Numbered from the stretch's first letter, positions 34,470-43,202 are shown. The stretch: DNA of 64,000 nt from Pedobacter sp. W3I1 (GCF_030816015.1 NZ_JAUSXN010000001.1:1240001-1304000); one strand, 5' to 3'. A program made the numbers and translations. Notes: a model not told the origin generated them from the letters alone.

Positions 34470-35813
34470 ATGGAGTGGAAATATTTACTTTCGAATAAGA
34501 GATACGGACAAGAGCAATATGGTGCCAGCACAGATCGGGCACGTTCAGATTTTCAGCGTGATTATGACCGGTTGATTTTTTCGTCTCCTTTTAGGAGGTT
34601 GCAAAATAAAACCCAGGTTTTCCCATTGCCAGGAAGTGTATTTGTACATAACCGCTTAACGCATAGTTTAGAGGTTGCCAGTGTAGCCCGCTCAATGGCA
34701 AATATATTTTTAAAAAGTGTAGAAGAACATCAGCCCCAACTGATTAAAGATGTTCCTTTAATTAATGAAGTAGGTAATATAGTAGCTGCCGCTGCACTGG
34801 CGCACGATTTAGGAAACCCGGCCTTTGGGCATTCAGGAGAAGCAGCGATCTCGCGATATTTTACCGATGGCGATGGGAAAGTTTATCAGAAAGAAATGAA
34901 TAAATCGCAGTGGCACGATTTAATTAATTTTGAAGGTAATGCAAATGCCATCCGGATTCTTACCCATCCGTTAAAAGGAAAAGGAAACGATGCCTACGCC
35001 TTAACCTATTCTACTTTGGCTTCGATTGCAAAATATCCTTGCGCCTCAATTGCTGGTAAGCAAAAGGGTTTGCTGCACCGAAAGAAATATGGTTTCTTTC
35101 AATCAGAAGAAGAAACTTTCAAAAAGATCGCAACCGAACTTCATTTAGAGAAAGAAGAGAACGAATACGTCATTTACAAACGCCACCCTTTGGTTTATCT
35201 GGTAGAAGCTGCCGATGATATCTGCTATAGCATCATTGATTTGGAAGATGCACACCGCCTGAAAATCCTTTCTTACGAAGAAGTAAAGCATTACCTGTTG
35301 CCTTTTGCCAATTCGACTACGATAGAAGACCGATTGAAGAACGATTATGAAGACGATGATGCCAAAATTGGTCTGCTCCGGGCCAAAGCGATTAATACCT
35401 TAACAAACCAATGTGCAACCATATTTTTCAGGGAACAAGAAAAATTACTAATGGGTGAACTTAACCATAGTTTAACCGATTTACTGCCCGAACCCTATAT
35501 CTCAGCCTGGAAAGCCGTGGAGAAAATTTCAGTTGAGCGCATTTATAACTTCTCGTCAGTAATACAGAAAGAGGTTGCTGGCTACAAAATTATGGCTGGC
35601 TTATTAGAAGAGTTTGTCCCTGCACTTATTCATAACAATACACACTATTATAAAAAACTGGTTAAACTGATCCCTAAACAATATCATACCGATTTGACCG
35701 ATATTTATTCTATCATACAGAGTGTATTGGATTTTGTTTCCGGCATGACAGATTTGTACGCGGTTGATTTATACCGTAATATTAAAGGAATATCCTTTCC
35801 TTCAGAAACCTAA
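34470..35813 (+). CDS. dgt: Deoxyguanosinetriphosphate triphosphohydrolase (dGTPase)
   Basis: 447 residues. The HD-domain metal ligands are in FVHNRLTHSLEVASVARSMA (H65) and ALAHDLGNPAFGHSGE (H112-D113); the later Asp is in VEAADDICYSIIDLEDA. The N-terminal RSDFQRDYDRLIFSSPFRRLQNKTQVFPL is the dGTPase signature. It splits dGTP into deoxyguanosine and triphosphate and so controls dNTP pools and phage susceptibility. Length is within the range for the type-1/2 family. It stands alone between a divergent gene and the collagen-like gene. Confidence 0.96.
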   Translation: MEWKYLLSNKRYGQEQYGASTDRARSDFQRDYDRLIFSSPFRRLQNKTQVFPLPGSVFVHNRLTHSLEVASVARSMANIFLKSVEEHQPQLIKDVPLINEVGNIVAAAALAHDLGNPAFGHSGEAAISRYFTDGDGKVYQKEMNKSQWHDLINFEGNANAIRILTHPLKGKGNDAYALTYSTLASIAKYPCASIAGKQKGLLHRKKYGFFQSEEETFKKIATELHLEKEENEYVIYKRHPLVYLVEAADDICYSIIDLEDAHRLKILSYEEVKHYLLPFANSTTIEDRLKNDYEDDDAKIGLLRAKAINTLTNQCATIFFREQEKLLMGELNHSLTDLLPEPYISAWKAVEKISVERIYNFSSVIQKEVAGYKIMAGLLEEFVPALIHNNTHYYKKLVKLIPKQYHTDLTDIYSIIQSVLDFVSGMTDLYAVDLYRNIKGISFPSET

Positions 35814-36089
35814 AAACGCATTCTGGTTTCGCTTTTATCTTTCAACTAATTGCTAGTTGATGCTATTTGTTTCGATTTTCAGTGCTAAACTGATCTTAAA
35901 ATTCGTGCTTGTGTAAAATAATGAAATTAAATTTTATTTAAGTTGTTGATTATTAGTAGCTTAAAATCGTTTTAGTATTTGTAATTAGCTTTTGGTGTAA
36001 AGCGGATGCAGCAACTTATACTAATTGTTAGATTTGATCGTTAGGCTCATTTATTTTTAAGCCCGACGCTTTAGATCTCATCCCGATTC

Positions 36090-38306
36090 ATGAAAAAACT
36101 TTTACTAATTGCTTTGTTAAGCATGGGCTTGACCTTGGCTGTTAAAGCGCAAGCCCCACAACAATTTAACTATCAGGGCGCAGCAAGAAATGCTAACGGC
36201 ACCCCACTGGCCAATAAAAATATCGCCTTGAGGATTAGTATTCTGGATGGATCCTCAACGGGAACCGTTCAATATTTGGAAGTGAGAAATGTAGCGACCA
36301 ATGCCTTAGGTTTATATGCATTGGCAATCGGGGCTACTGGTGCAAACTCGGTTAGTGGTACAATAGCTGGCGTAAGCTGGGCAAGCGGATTAAAGTTTGT
36401 TAAGGTCGAAATCGATCCTGATAATGGTACAAATTTTAGTTTGGCCGGAACTGCACAATTATTAAGTGTGCCTTATGCACTGTACGCTGCCAACGGACCC
36501 ATCGGGCCAAAAGGAGATCCAGGTGTTGCCGGCCCTGCTGGTGCACAAGGTATTGCAGGTGCTGTAGGTCCACAAGGCCCGGCAGGGGTTGCAGGAGCAA
36601 TTGGTGCTCAGGGGCCAATTGGCTTAACGGGTGCGCAAGGAGCGGTGGGGGCAACAGGCCCACAAGGCGTAAAAGGAGACATAGGGGCAACTGGAGCTAC
36701 CGGATTACAAGGTTTGCAGGGGGTACCTGGAGTAAAAGGCGATAAGGGAGATAAAGGTGATGTAGGCCCGGTTGGTCCATCAACCGGAGTAGCTGGTGGC
36801 GATTTAACGGGGAACTACCCAAATCCTACATTAGCTAATCTCCAGGGAAAAATATTAAATGCCACTTCACCGATCAATAATCAGGTGCTTCTATTTGATG
36901 GTGCTACATGGAAACCAGTAACATTGGATGTGAGTCAGCTGTCAGGAGCTAAGGCATTAACCTCAACTGATTTAAGCATCAGTGCTAATGGCGTTACGGC
37001 TTTATTGAAGGATGTGGTAATTGATATCAATGCAGGAGCGGTTAATACCCTTAAACTGGCAGATGGATCGGTAACAACTGTGAAATTAGCCGATGCTGCA
37101 GTAACCTCGGTAAAAATTGGAAGCAAAGAAGTTAAAAATATTAATATTGACGATTTGGCCGTAAATACGCTTCAACTTGCCGATGGATCGGTAACTAGCC
37201 CAAAGCTGGCCGATGCTTCGGTTACTGTGGCTAAACTAACTACTGATGGCCTGAGCGACGCAAACAAAGTTTACATCACCAATGCAACAACAGGAAAGCC
37301 CGAATTAATCAGTAGAACATTATTTGCAAACGCCAATGCCTGGGCATTAAAAGGGAATACTGGTAACACCGATCAAAACAATTTTTTGGGTAATACAGAT
37401 GATGTAGCCATTAACTTTTTAGTTAACGGTTTAAAATCTGGCCGTTTAGGCAACTCATCTGAAAATAATATTTCTTACGGTTATAAAACACTTACCGCCA
37501 ATGTATCTGGCTTTAACAACAGTGCATTCGGGCGCGAGGCATTATCGGTTAATATTTCGGGTTACGAGAACAGTGCCTTTGGTTACCTGGTGTTGCAGCG
37601 CAGTTTTAGTGGCATCAACAACAGCGGCTTTGGTTCGCAGGCTTTAGCAATTAATACGGTAGGCTCTAACAATACTGCCTTGGGTACACATACATTAATG
37701 GCAAATGGAACAGGTACATCAAACACAGCCATAGGGAGCCTGGCGCTTGCAGTCAGTAACGGCGATAACAACACCGCAGTAGGTTATGCCGCAGGCTCGA
37801 AAAACAATGGGGCTGGGAATATTTTTATCGGAAGCAATGCTGCTGCTAACAGCACAAACGTAAATAATACATTAGTTATAGCTAACTCAAGTACTTCATA
37901 CCCTTTAATAGCTGGCGATTTTACAGCGAATGGGGGGGCATTAACCCTTAACGGAACTATCGCTGCATCTTCTATAGCTTATGCACCAGCAAATACCAGT
38001 ACTTTAAACATTAATGGTTCTGTTGCAGCAAGTGTTTTAACCTATACTGCCACAGGGGCATTAACCCTCGATGCGAGTCATTACACAGTCCGGATAAAAA
38101 ATGCAGGCACAGCGGTAAGCGTTAATCTTCCAATAGCCTCCAGCTGTAAAGGAAGAGTTTATGTCATTGTGAAGGCTTTATCATCAGGTGATGTTACTTT
38201 AAATAGTCCGGTTTTGTTGAACGATGATTCTAATGTAACCACCATTACAGGAGCAAAAACTTTCACCATCCAAAGTGATGGTTCGACCTGGATTTCTTTA
38301 AACTAA
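36090..38306 (+). CDS. Collagen-like repeat surface protein
   Basis: 738 residues with a signal peptide (MKKLLLIALLSMGLTLAVKAQ). Residues 22-135 form a globular domain (FNYQGAARNANGTPLANKNIALRISIL, LLSVPYALYA). Residues 136-230 are Gly-X-Y collagen-like repeats, for example GPIGPKGDPGVAGPAG. Then GDLTGNYPNPTLAN, a stretch of LADGSVTxxKLADAxVT repeats (about 325-395) and NNSAFG/NNTALG repeats (about 465-580), as in phage tail-fibre and adhesin shafts. A C-terminal beta domain ends in IQSDGSTWISLN. It is probably a fibrous surface protein. The next gene, five bases downstream, encodes a T9SS sorting-domain protein, and PorP/SprF follows. Confidence 0.88.
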   Translation: MKKLLLIALLSMGLTLAVKAQAPQQFNYQGAARNANGTPLANKNIALRISILDGSSTGTVQYLEVRNVATNALGLYALAIGATGANSVSGTIAGVSWASGLKFVKVEIDPDNGTNFSLAGTAQLLSVPYALYAANGPIGPKGDPGVAGPAGAQGIAGAVGPQGPAGVAGAIGAQGPIGLTGAQGAVGATGPQGVKGDIGATGATGLQGLQGVPGVKGDKGDKGDVGPVGPSTGVAGGDLTGNYPNPTLANLQGKILNATSPINNQVLLFDGATWKPVTLDVSQLSGAKALTSTDLSISANGVTALLKDVVIDINAGAVNTLKLADGSVTTVKLADAAVTSVKIGSKEVKNINIDDLAVNTLQLADGSVTSPKLADASVTVAKLTTDGLSDANKVYITNATTGKPELISRTLFANANAWALKGNTGNTDQNNFLGNTDDVAINFLVNGLKSGRLGNSSENNISYGYKTLTANVSGFNNSAFGREALSVNISGYENSAFGYLVLQRSFSGINNSGFGSQALAINTVGSNNTALGTHTLMANGTGTSNTAIGSLALAVSNGDNNTAVGYAAGSKNNGAGNIFIGSNAAANSTNVNNTLVIANSSTSYPLIAGDFTANGGALTLNGTIAASSIAYAPANTSTLNINGSVAASVLTYTATGALTLDASHYTVRIKNAGTAVSVNLPIASSCKGRVYVIVKALSSGDVTLNSPVLLNDDSNVTTITGAKTFTIQSDGSTWISLN

Positions 38307-38311
38307 ACACG

Positions 38312-38815
38312 ATGAGAAAAATATCCTATTTGTTTGTTCTCCTGCTGTTGATGTTTTTAGGGAGAAAGGTAAATGCGCAAAGTTTGCCCTATGTGGTTAA
38401 TTCGGCCAGTGGCAGTGGTCAGATTAACAATCAATTATACGATTTCAGTATAGGAGAAATGACTCTCGTGCAAACTTATCAGGCTGGCAACAATATATTG
38501 ACTCAAGGTTTTTTACAACCCTTTTTGATTATACAGACCACAGCCGAAGTAGCCATTGTAAATAATATTCTTACTCCAAACGGAGATGGAAAAAACGATT
38601 TTTTTGTAGTTAAGGGCTTAGAAAAGTATCCGAACAACAAATTATCCATTTTTGATAGGGGAGGAAGGTTAATTTATGCTACCCAAAGTTACCAGAACAA
38701 CTGGGATGGCAACTTTAACGGGAAGCCACTAACGGAGGATACCTATTATTATATGCTCGATTTAGGTGCAGATGGATCTATTAAAGGGTTTATATCAATC
38801 TTATATAAAAAATAG
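38312..38815 (+). CDS. T9SS type B sorting-domain protein (gliding-motility C-terminal domain)
   Basis: 167 residues. Signal peptide (ISYLFVLLLLMFLGRKVNAQ), a short beta region (residues 24-85) and then the gliding-motility-associated C-terminal domain: NNILTPNGDGKNDFFVVKGLEKYPNNKLSIFDRGGRLIYA, WDGNFNGKPLTEDTYYYMLDL, ending in KGFISILYKK. This is the type B signal that sends proteins through the type IX system. The protein is little more than the signal domain. It lies five bases after the collagen-like gene and just before PorP/SprF, the usual partner of type B domains. Confidence 0.9.
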   Translation: MRKISYLFVLLLLMFLGRKVNAQSLPYVVNSASGSGQINNQLYDFSIGEMTLVQTYQAGNNILTQGFLQPFLIIQTTAEVAIVNNILTPNGDGKNDFFVVKGLEKYPNNKLSIFDRGGRLIYATQSYQNNWDGNFNGKPLTEDTYYYMLDLGADGSIKGFISILYKK

Positions 38816-38819
38816 CAGC

Positions 38820-39707
38820 GTGAGAGAAATAAAATGTTATATAGCGGCGCTGTTGTTTTTGTTTGTTACACCGGCACTTGCTCAACTTAACCCCATGGGG
38901 AGCATCTATTACCAGAACCAGTTTCTGGCCAACCCGGCAATGGCTGGTTTAGCACCTGGATTAAATTTAAATGCGGCATTTAAAACGCAGTGGACTGGGG
39001 TAGATGGTGCGCCAAAGATTCAATATTTAACGGGTGATTATGGTTTAGCTGATACTAAAGTAGGCTTGGGTATACTTTTTTATAATGAAGGCGCAGGAGC
39101 CATTAACCGTACAAGGGCAACCGTAACCTATGCTTATCATTTACCTTTAAACGGTGGGGCTAACTTCCTGGATTTTGGTTTATCGGCCGGCATTATGAAC
39201 GAATGGGTCGACCTTGGTAAAGCCAAAGGCGATTTAGACGATGATGTGCTCAATAGCTTTAATGATCGCAGGCTATATTTGGATGGCGATTTTGGAGTGG
39301 CTTATCGCACCGATAAATTGACGCTGCAGGGTGCGTTGCCTAATCTTAAACGGTTTTTTAAAAGAGATGTATTGCGAAACGTGGTAGACCGATCGATCTA
39401 TTTTATTGCCGCAGGTTACAAATTTAGCACAGATAAGGTAATTAACAGTATCGAACCGAAATTGGTGTACAGAGGGGTACAGAATTATGATGGTATTTTT
39501 GATGCTGGTGTAAACCTTCAGTTTTTAGAGAATAAACTCATGGTGAATGGCATATATCATAGCACCAACAGTTTTACAGCGGGTTTTGGTGCAAACTACA
39601 AAAATCAGTTTTCGATTTTGTTTCAGTATACCACCAACACTTCAAAAATGCAGAATTATAGCAATGGCGAATTTGAGGTGGGTTTGAAGTACAGCATCAA
39701 AAATTAA
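38820..39707 (+). CDS. PorP/SprF family type IX secretion membrane protein
   Basis: 295 residues if it starts at the GTG at 38820, five bases after the previous stop, which gives a good signal peptide (CYIAALLFLFVTPALAQ). An earlier start would overlap the preceding gene by 50 bases. The mature protein begins LNPMGSIYYQNQFLANPAMAGL, the hallmark of PorP/SprF, and continues as an outer-membrane barrel ending NGEFEVGLKYSIKN. Members work with type B C-terminal domains to attach or secrete surface proteins. It forms a three-gene run with the collagen-like and sorting-domain genes. Confidence 0.93.
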   Translation: MREIKCYIAALLFLFVTPALAQLNPMGSIYYQNQFLANPAMAGLAPGLNLNAAFKTQWTGVDGAPKIQYLTGDYGLADTKVGLGILFYNEGAGAINRTRATVTYAYHLPLNGGANFLDFGLSAGIMNEWVDLGKAKGDLDDDVLNSFNDRRLYLDGDFGVAYRTDKLTLQGALPNLKRFFKRDVLRNVVDRSIYFIAAGYKFSTDKVINSIEPKLVYRGVQNYDGIFDAGVNLQFLENKLMVNGIYHSTNSFTAGFGANYKNQFSILFQYTTNTSKMQNYSNGEFEVGLKYSIKN

Positions 39708-39714
39708 GCTGTTA

Positions 39715-39780
39715 TCGTCATTTCGACTGAAGTGCAACGGAATGGAGAAATCTACTGTTAAATGTATTTGCAGATTTCTC
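39715..39780. repeat. GTCATTTCGA repeat, half copy
   Basis: CGTCATTTCGACTGAAGTGC, then GGAATGGAGAAATCTAC and GCAGATTTCTC. The inner arms pair but the right outer arm is missing. Family members are at 1640-1734 and 2564-2658. Confidence 0.7.
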
Positions 39781-39938
39781 GTATAATTTAATCATTTTTT
39801 TAATTCAGTTATTTCTTTGGAAAGCAGTTGCAGTAGCTCTTGGGGAAGAGCAGTCCCGCTCCCGCTTCTGCCGATGGAAATATCGGCATCTCGCTTTGAT
39901 CGGGTTTAGGTGGCCAACAATGTAGATTTATTAATAGG

Positions 39939-40030
39939 TTTATCACCAAACGTTCCTACGGAACGAAAAACGCCAATTATATAATTGGCTACCAAGCAGC
40001 CGTCCCGACGGGACGATTTGTGGTGATAAA
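39939..40030. repeat. Cloverleaf-like palindromic element, copy 1
   Basis: The outer stem TTTATCACCAAA / TTTGTGGTGATAAA encloses three hairpins: CGTTCC-TAC-GGAACG (39951-39965), CCAATTATATAATTGG (39973-39988) and CGTCCC-GAC-GGGACG (40001-40015). On the minus strand GGTAG comes just before the middle palindrome. It has the shape of a four-arm cruciform. Confidence 0.8.
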
Positions 40031-40080
40031 GTTGCCTCCTTGTCTTCCGTCCAATTGGGCAATGTCATCAAGCTAAGAAG

Positions 40081-40204
40081 AAAACACGTGTGTTTAGCTA
40101 CCGCCTATCCTTTTTGTCTCGTATAATTAATTATTCGTCCCATCGGGACGGCGCCTCGGTAGAAAAAAGTGTTTTTTTTGTTCCGTAGGAACGTTTCGTG
40201 TTTT
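40081..40204. repeat. Cloverleaf-like element, diverged inverted copy
   Basis: The outer arms AAAACACG (40081-40088) and CGTGTTTT (40196-40203) pair. Inside are CGTCCC-ATC-GGGACG near 40137, CTCGGTAG followed by a weak AAAAAAGTGTTTTTT hairpin, and GTTCC-GTA-GGAAC near 40180. The order is the reverse complement of the element at 39939. Confidence 0.65.
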
Positions 40205-40377
40205 AGGCATCGGTTGGTTTCCATAACCACAGGCCCAGATTCAATAAACCCGACAGCAGCGGTTCCGATCCTTCATCGGAAGGAGCGAATGGCGGGGCCA
40301 GCGGAACCGAAGCACCACAAGCCCTGCTTTACCAAAAAACAACCAGGTTTAATTTATTTTAAAATGTCCGGTAAAGG

Positions 40378-40989
40378 TTATCTTCCCCTGCCGTCATCCC
40401 ATTTATTTCTTTCATCCTGCAGCTCACGTGCAAGCCTCATTTCTTTATCCTTAGCTTTTACCTTGTGCGCCTGAAACTCATCGGCTACTTCCTGATAAAG
40501 CTCCGTTCTGTACTTTGCTTCGTGCCTTAATTTGCCAGATTGGAAAATTACAAAGGCCAAACCTACTCCAAGTACAATAATAATGGCCCAAACAATGGTA
40601 TTATAAGTGCCTTTATTAAAAGATATGCCTAAAAATTTAATTTCGTTAACAGCTGCATTGGCATTGGCCAACGAACTTTCTTTTCCATTTACTTCGCCTT
40701 TTAAGGTCGAAATGTTATCGGCCTGTGCTTTAATTTCCTGACGGGCTTCCTGCAGTTGCTTACGTTCTTTTCTTAGCGTATCACTAACACTTTTCCATAG
40801 GGACGATAAGCGTGATGGATTGATCAGCCTTGCGCCGTTGAAGCTTTTAGATTTTTTTAACATGAACTGATACTGGCCATTTAAAGATGGATCGGTATTT
40901 TTCGTAGTGTCAGGTAAAGCTTGCCCAAACGCAACGTTTAAAAATAGCATAGCGCCTAAAAACAATAGGGTGTGTTTAATTTTCTGCAT
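40378..40989 (-). CDS. Membrane protein with coiled coil, unknown function
   Basis: 203 residues. Signal peptide (HTLLFLGAMLFLNVAFGQ), a basic linker, a coiled coil (RKERKQLQEARQEIKAQADNISTLKGEV, about 72-100), one membrane helix (NTIVWAIIIVLGVGLAFVIF, 129-149) and a charged cytoplasmic helix to the end. So it would be a single-pass inner-membrane protein with a periplasmic coiled coil. No enzyme motif. It is sometimes seen under misleading names in public records; I assign none. It is divergent from the prephenate dehydrogenase gene. Confidence 0.75.
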   Translation of the reverse strand: MQKIKHTLLFLGAMLFLNVAFGQALPDTTKNTDPSLNGQYQFMLKKSKSFNGARLINPSRLSSLWKSVSDTLRKERKQLQEARQEIKAQADNISTLKGEVNGKESSLANANAAVNEIKFLGISFNKGTYNTIVWAIIIVLGVGLAFVIFQSGKLRHEAKYRTELYQEVADEFQAHKVKAKDKEMRLARELQDERNKWDDGRGR

Positions 40990-41148
40990 AGTTTAAATAT
41001 AGGTGTTAGAATGTAAAACTACATTTTTATCTATTTCCCGGTTAATATAATTTGTTTAAGGTTTTGGCAAATCGATAAAATTGTTTTGGTTTAACATTCT
41101 AAATAACAATTTTATCTAAGTTTTATTATAAATTTATTTGCGATAGAT

Positions 41149-41156
41149 TACATTTG
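41149..41156 (+). promoter_or_regulatory. TAnnTTTG promoter box next to a start codon
   Basis: TACATTTG ends four bases before ATG 41161. No good -33 box at the expected place. Confidence 0.5.
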
Positions 41157-41160
41157 TTTC

Positions 41161-42417
41161 ATGCAAATAGGAATTATTGGTTTGGGCGATATGGGCAAAT
41201 TGTATGCACTATCGTTTGTAAACGCTGGTTACAAAGTATGTGGAGCAGATATGCCCTTACGTTTTACAGATTTAAAAAATGAGCTGGAACCTAAAGGAAT
41301 CGAAGTTTTAATTGGTGGACATGAGGTTGCCCGTAAATCAGACTTTATTATCTATTGCGTTGAAGCCGAAAAAATTGATGAGGTGGTGGCTACTTTTGCC
41401 CGCTCTACAAAATACGGTGCCATAGTTGCCGGGCAAACCTCGGTTAAACATCCGGAAATTGCTGCTTTCGAAAAACACCTTCCAGAGGATACCCAGATTG
41501 TAACCTGCCATTCTTTACATGGCCCGGCATTTAGTCCGGAGGGACAAACGCTTGTGGTGGTGCGTCACCGTGCTACCGATGTGGTGTATGCCAAAGCTTT
41601 AGAAATTTATAAATCTTTAAAATCGAACATTATTGAAATGGACGATTACAGGGAACACGATCGTATTGTGGCCGATACGCAGGCGGTAACACACATGGGT
41701 TTCGAAAGCATGGGCTCCGCTTGGAAAAATGCAGGTTTCTTTCCCTGGGATAATCCGGCTTATGCGGGTGGCATCGATAATGTGAAAATTTTGACTACAC
41801 TGAGGATTTTTAGTTACAAATCGCACATTTATGCTGGTTTGGCTATTTTAAATCCTTATGCGCAGAAACAGGTAAAATATTATGCCCAGGCAGAATCTGA
41901 ACTGTTTAAGCTGATGATCTGTGAAAATGAAGTGGCATTTAGGGAAAAGATCTATGCAGCCCGCGATTTCGTTTTTCACGAAAGTCGTGCCCTTTTGTTA
42001 TTGGATGATAACATCATGAAAGAATTCAGCCTATCTGATGCCAGCCATAAACAGAAACCAAATTCGCATTTAAGTTTGTTGAGTATGGTATATGCCTGGT
42101 ACAAAATGGGCGTAAACCCTTACGATAACCTGATCTGCCAAACACCACCGTTCAAATTGAGGTTGGGTATAGCCGAATATCTTTTCAAAAATGAAGCAAT
42201 GCTAGAGGAATCGATCCATACTGCTTTGTATGATAAATCCATCCGTGGCGATGATCTGGAATTTCATACCGCTGTGCACGAATGGGCATCGATTATTGGC
42301 TATGGTGATTTAAAAGGTTACAAAGAACATTTTGAAGCCGCCAAATCATTTTTTGCCAACCGTTTAAATGATGGAAGGGATTTAAGTGCAGAGATGATTA
42401 AACGATTGGGTAAGTAA
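41161..42417 (+). CDS. Prephenate dehydrogenase, fungal TYR1-like
   Basis: 418 residues. The nucleotide-binding motif is IGIIGLGDMGKLYA (GLGDMG at 7-12). Further blocks are SDFIIYCVEAEKIDEVVATF, IVAGQTSVKHPEIAAFEKHLP, VTCHSLHGPAFSPEGQ, and EHDRIVADTQAVTHMGFESMGSAWKNAGFFPW. These match, from memory, the yeast TYR1 protein (for example GQTS, HSLHGP, ADTQAVTHA, SMGSAW) more than the short E. coli TyrA dehydrogenase. The reaction is NAD(P)-dependent oxidation of prephenate to 4-hydroxyphenylpyruvate for tyrosine. The next gene starts after ten bases, so the two may be an operon. Confidence 0.85.
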   Translation: MQIGIIGLGDMGKLYALSFVNAGYKVCGADMPLRFTDLKNELEPKGIEVLIGGHEVARKSDFIIYCVEAEKIDEVVATFARSTKYGAIVAGQTSVKHPEIAAFEKHLPEDTQIVTCHSLHGPAFSPEGQTLVVVRHRATDVVYAKALEIYKSLKSNIIEMDDYREHDRIVADTQAVTHMGFESMGSAWKNAGFFPWDNPAYAGGIDNVKILTTLRIFSYKSHIYAGLAILNPYAQKQVKYYAQAESELFKLMICENEVAFREKIYAARDFVFHESRALLLLDDNIMKEFSLSDASHKQKPNSHLSLLSMVYAWYKMGVNPYDNLICQTPPFKLRLGIAEYLFKNEAMLEESIHTALYDKSIRGDDLEFHTAVHEWASIIGYGDLKGYKEHFEAAKSFFANRLNDGRDLSAEMIKRLGK

Positions 42418-42427
42418 CTATTAAAGG

Positions 42428-43021
42428 ATGAAGACCATTCTGAATAAACCTGAACTGGTTTCGCTATTGCAGCAACAATTAAAAGATATCGAAATACTTT
42501 GTGGTGAATATGATCAGGAAAATGAGGCCGTTATACAATCCATTGCGGAGAAAATAGTGCCGATTTTTCACAACACTGATCATTCGAAAGCATTGTTGAG
42601 TCAGCTTAAACTGAGTCAGCTCAATATGTACTGTAGTTCGGAAATGTATAATCCAAAAAGCCTTACCAATTTTATTGGTTTATTAAAACTGAAACACAAG
42701 GCAGGGAAGGGCTGGAGTTATGCTGCCAAATTAGACCCTTCAGAATTAAAAAGCGTATCACAAGAAAACTGGTGGAACAACAAAAAAGTGATCATTGATT
42801 CGGATGGAATTGCCTTTACGAGGGCTAAAATAATTAAATCAGTGGCTAGTTCAAATCCATTGTTGCTTAACACTTCTGGCTGGACAGTTAAAGATGCTGA
42901 AGGCAACAAATCGACCATTAATCCTATACCCGAAACGGTTAGGCAAGTTGCTTTTGAGCTGTTGGAAAGTTTTCGAGATGTTGATTTGAATAAAGAAAGT
43001 AAGCTGCACTATAAAATATAG
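42428..43021 (+). CDS. Conserved-looking protein of unknown function
   Basis: 197 residues. The N-terminal half is helical (LVSLLQQQLKDIEILCGEYDQENEAVIQSIAEKIVPIFHNT). The second half has mixed motifs (KHKAGKGWSYAAKLDPSELKSVSQENWWNNKKVIIDSDGIAFTRAKIIKSVASS). There is no signal peptide or membrane segment. It starts ten bases after the TYR1-like gene and is probably co-transcribed with it. I do not recognise a family, and the neighbour gives no firm clue. Confidence 0.7.
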   Translation: MKTILNKPELVSLLQQQLKDIEILCGEYDQENEAVIQSIAEKIVPIFHNTDHSKALLSQLKLSQLNMYCSSEMYNPKSLTNFIGLLKLKHKAGKGWSYAAKLDPSELKSVSQENWWNNKKVIIDSDGIAFTRAKIIKSVASSNPLLLNTSGWTVKDAEGNKSTINPIPETVRQVAFELLESFRDVDLNKESKLHYKI

Positions 43022-43127
43022 AATGATTGAATTTTGAATGAATCAATTATTGAATGGGTATACGCCTATTATTCTCTCCTTTAAAACTCACCTACTCAAT
43101 CATTCACTCATTCAAAATTCTATTTAT
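43021..43127. repeat. GAATGATTGAA / TCATTCAAAATTC inverted repeat, 43 kb copy
   Basis: GAATGATTGAATTTTGAATG at the left faces CACTCATTCAAAATTCTA at the right (about 43104-43122), so the ends pair. Related tracts are at about 4556, 11010 and 58321. Confidence 0.65.
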
Positions 43128-43189
43128 CCATATAACATATAGACTTTATTTTATTCCTATAATCTTTCGTTTACCCAAAAACAGTGCAT

Positions 43190-43197
43190 TATATTTG
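43190..43197 (+). promoter_or_regulatory. TAnnTTTG promoter box next to a start codon
   Basis: TATATTTG ends five bases before ATG 43203, so the transcript may begin at the start codon. The -33 region is weak. Confidence 0.5.
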
Positions 43198-43202
43198 CCC
43201 GC

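Larger units (their letters stand above)
39708..40377. other. Palindrome-rich gap of 670 bases
   Basis: No convincing gene. From left to right: a half GTCATTTCGA repeat (39715-39780); an ATCGGGTTTA-bearing repeat (about 39850-39910); a cloverleaf-like element (39939-40030); its inverted relative (40081-40204); and an inverted copy of the ATCGGGTTTA repeat (about 40238-40330). A 101-codon plus-strand open frame across the right end reads through these repeats and is not protein-like. Confidence 0.65.

Noticed and set aside
36495..36785. Periodic GGN repeats that could look like a tandem-repeat or CRISPR-like array
   Set aside because: The 9-base periodicity is explained by Gly-X-Y codons of the collagen-like protein; there are no spacers.
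40169..40474. Plus-strand open frame of 101 codons after the palindromic elements
   Set aside because: It reads through repeat DNA and then antisense into the coiled-coil membrane protein gene.
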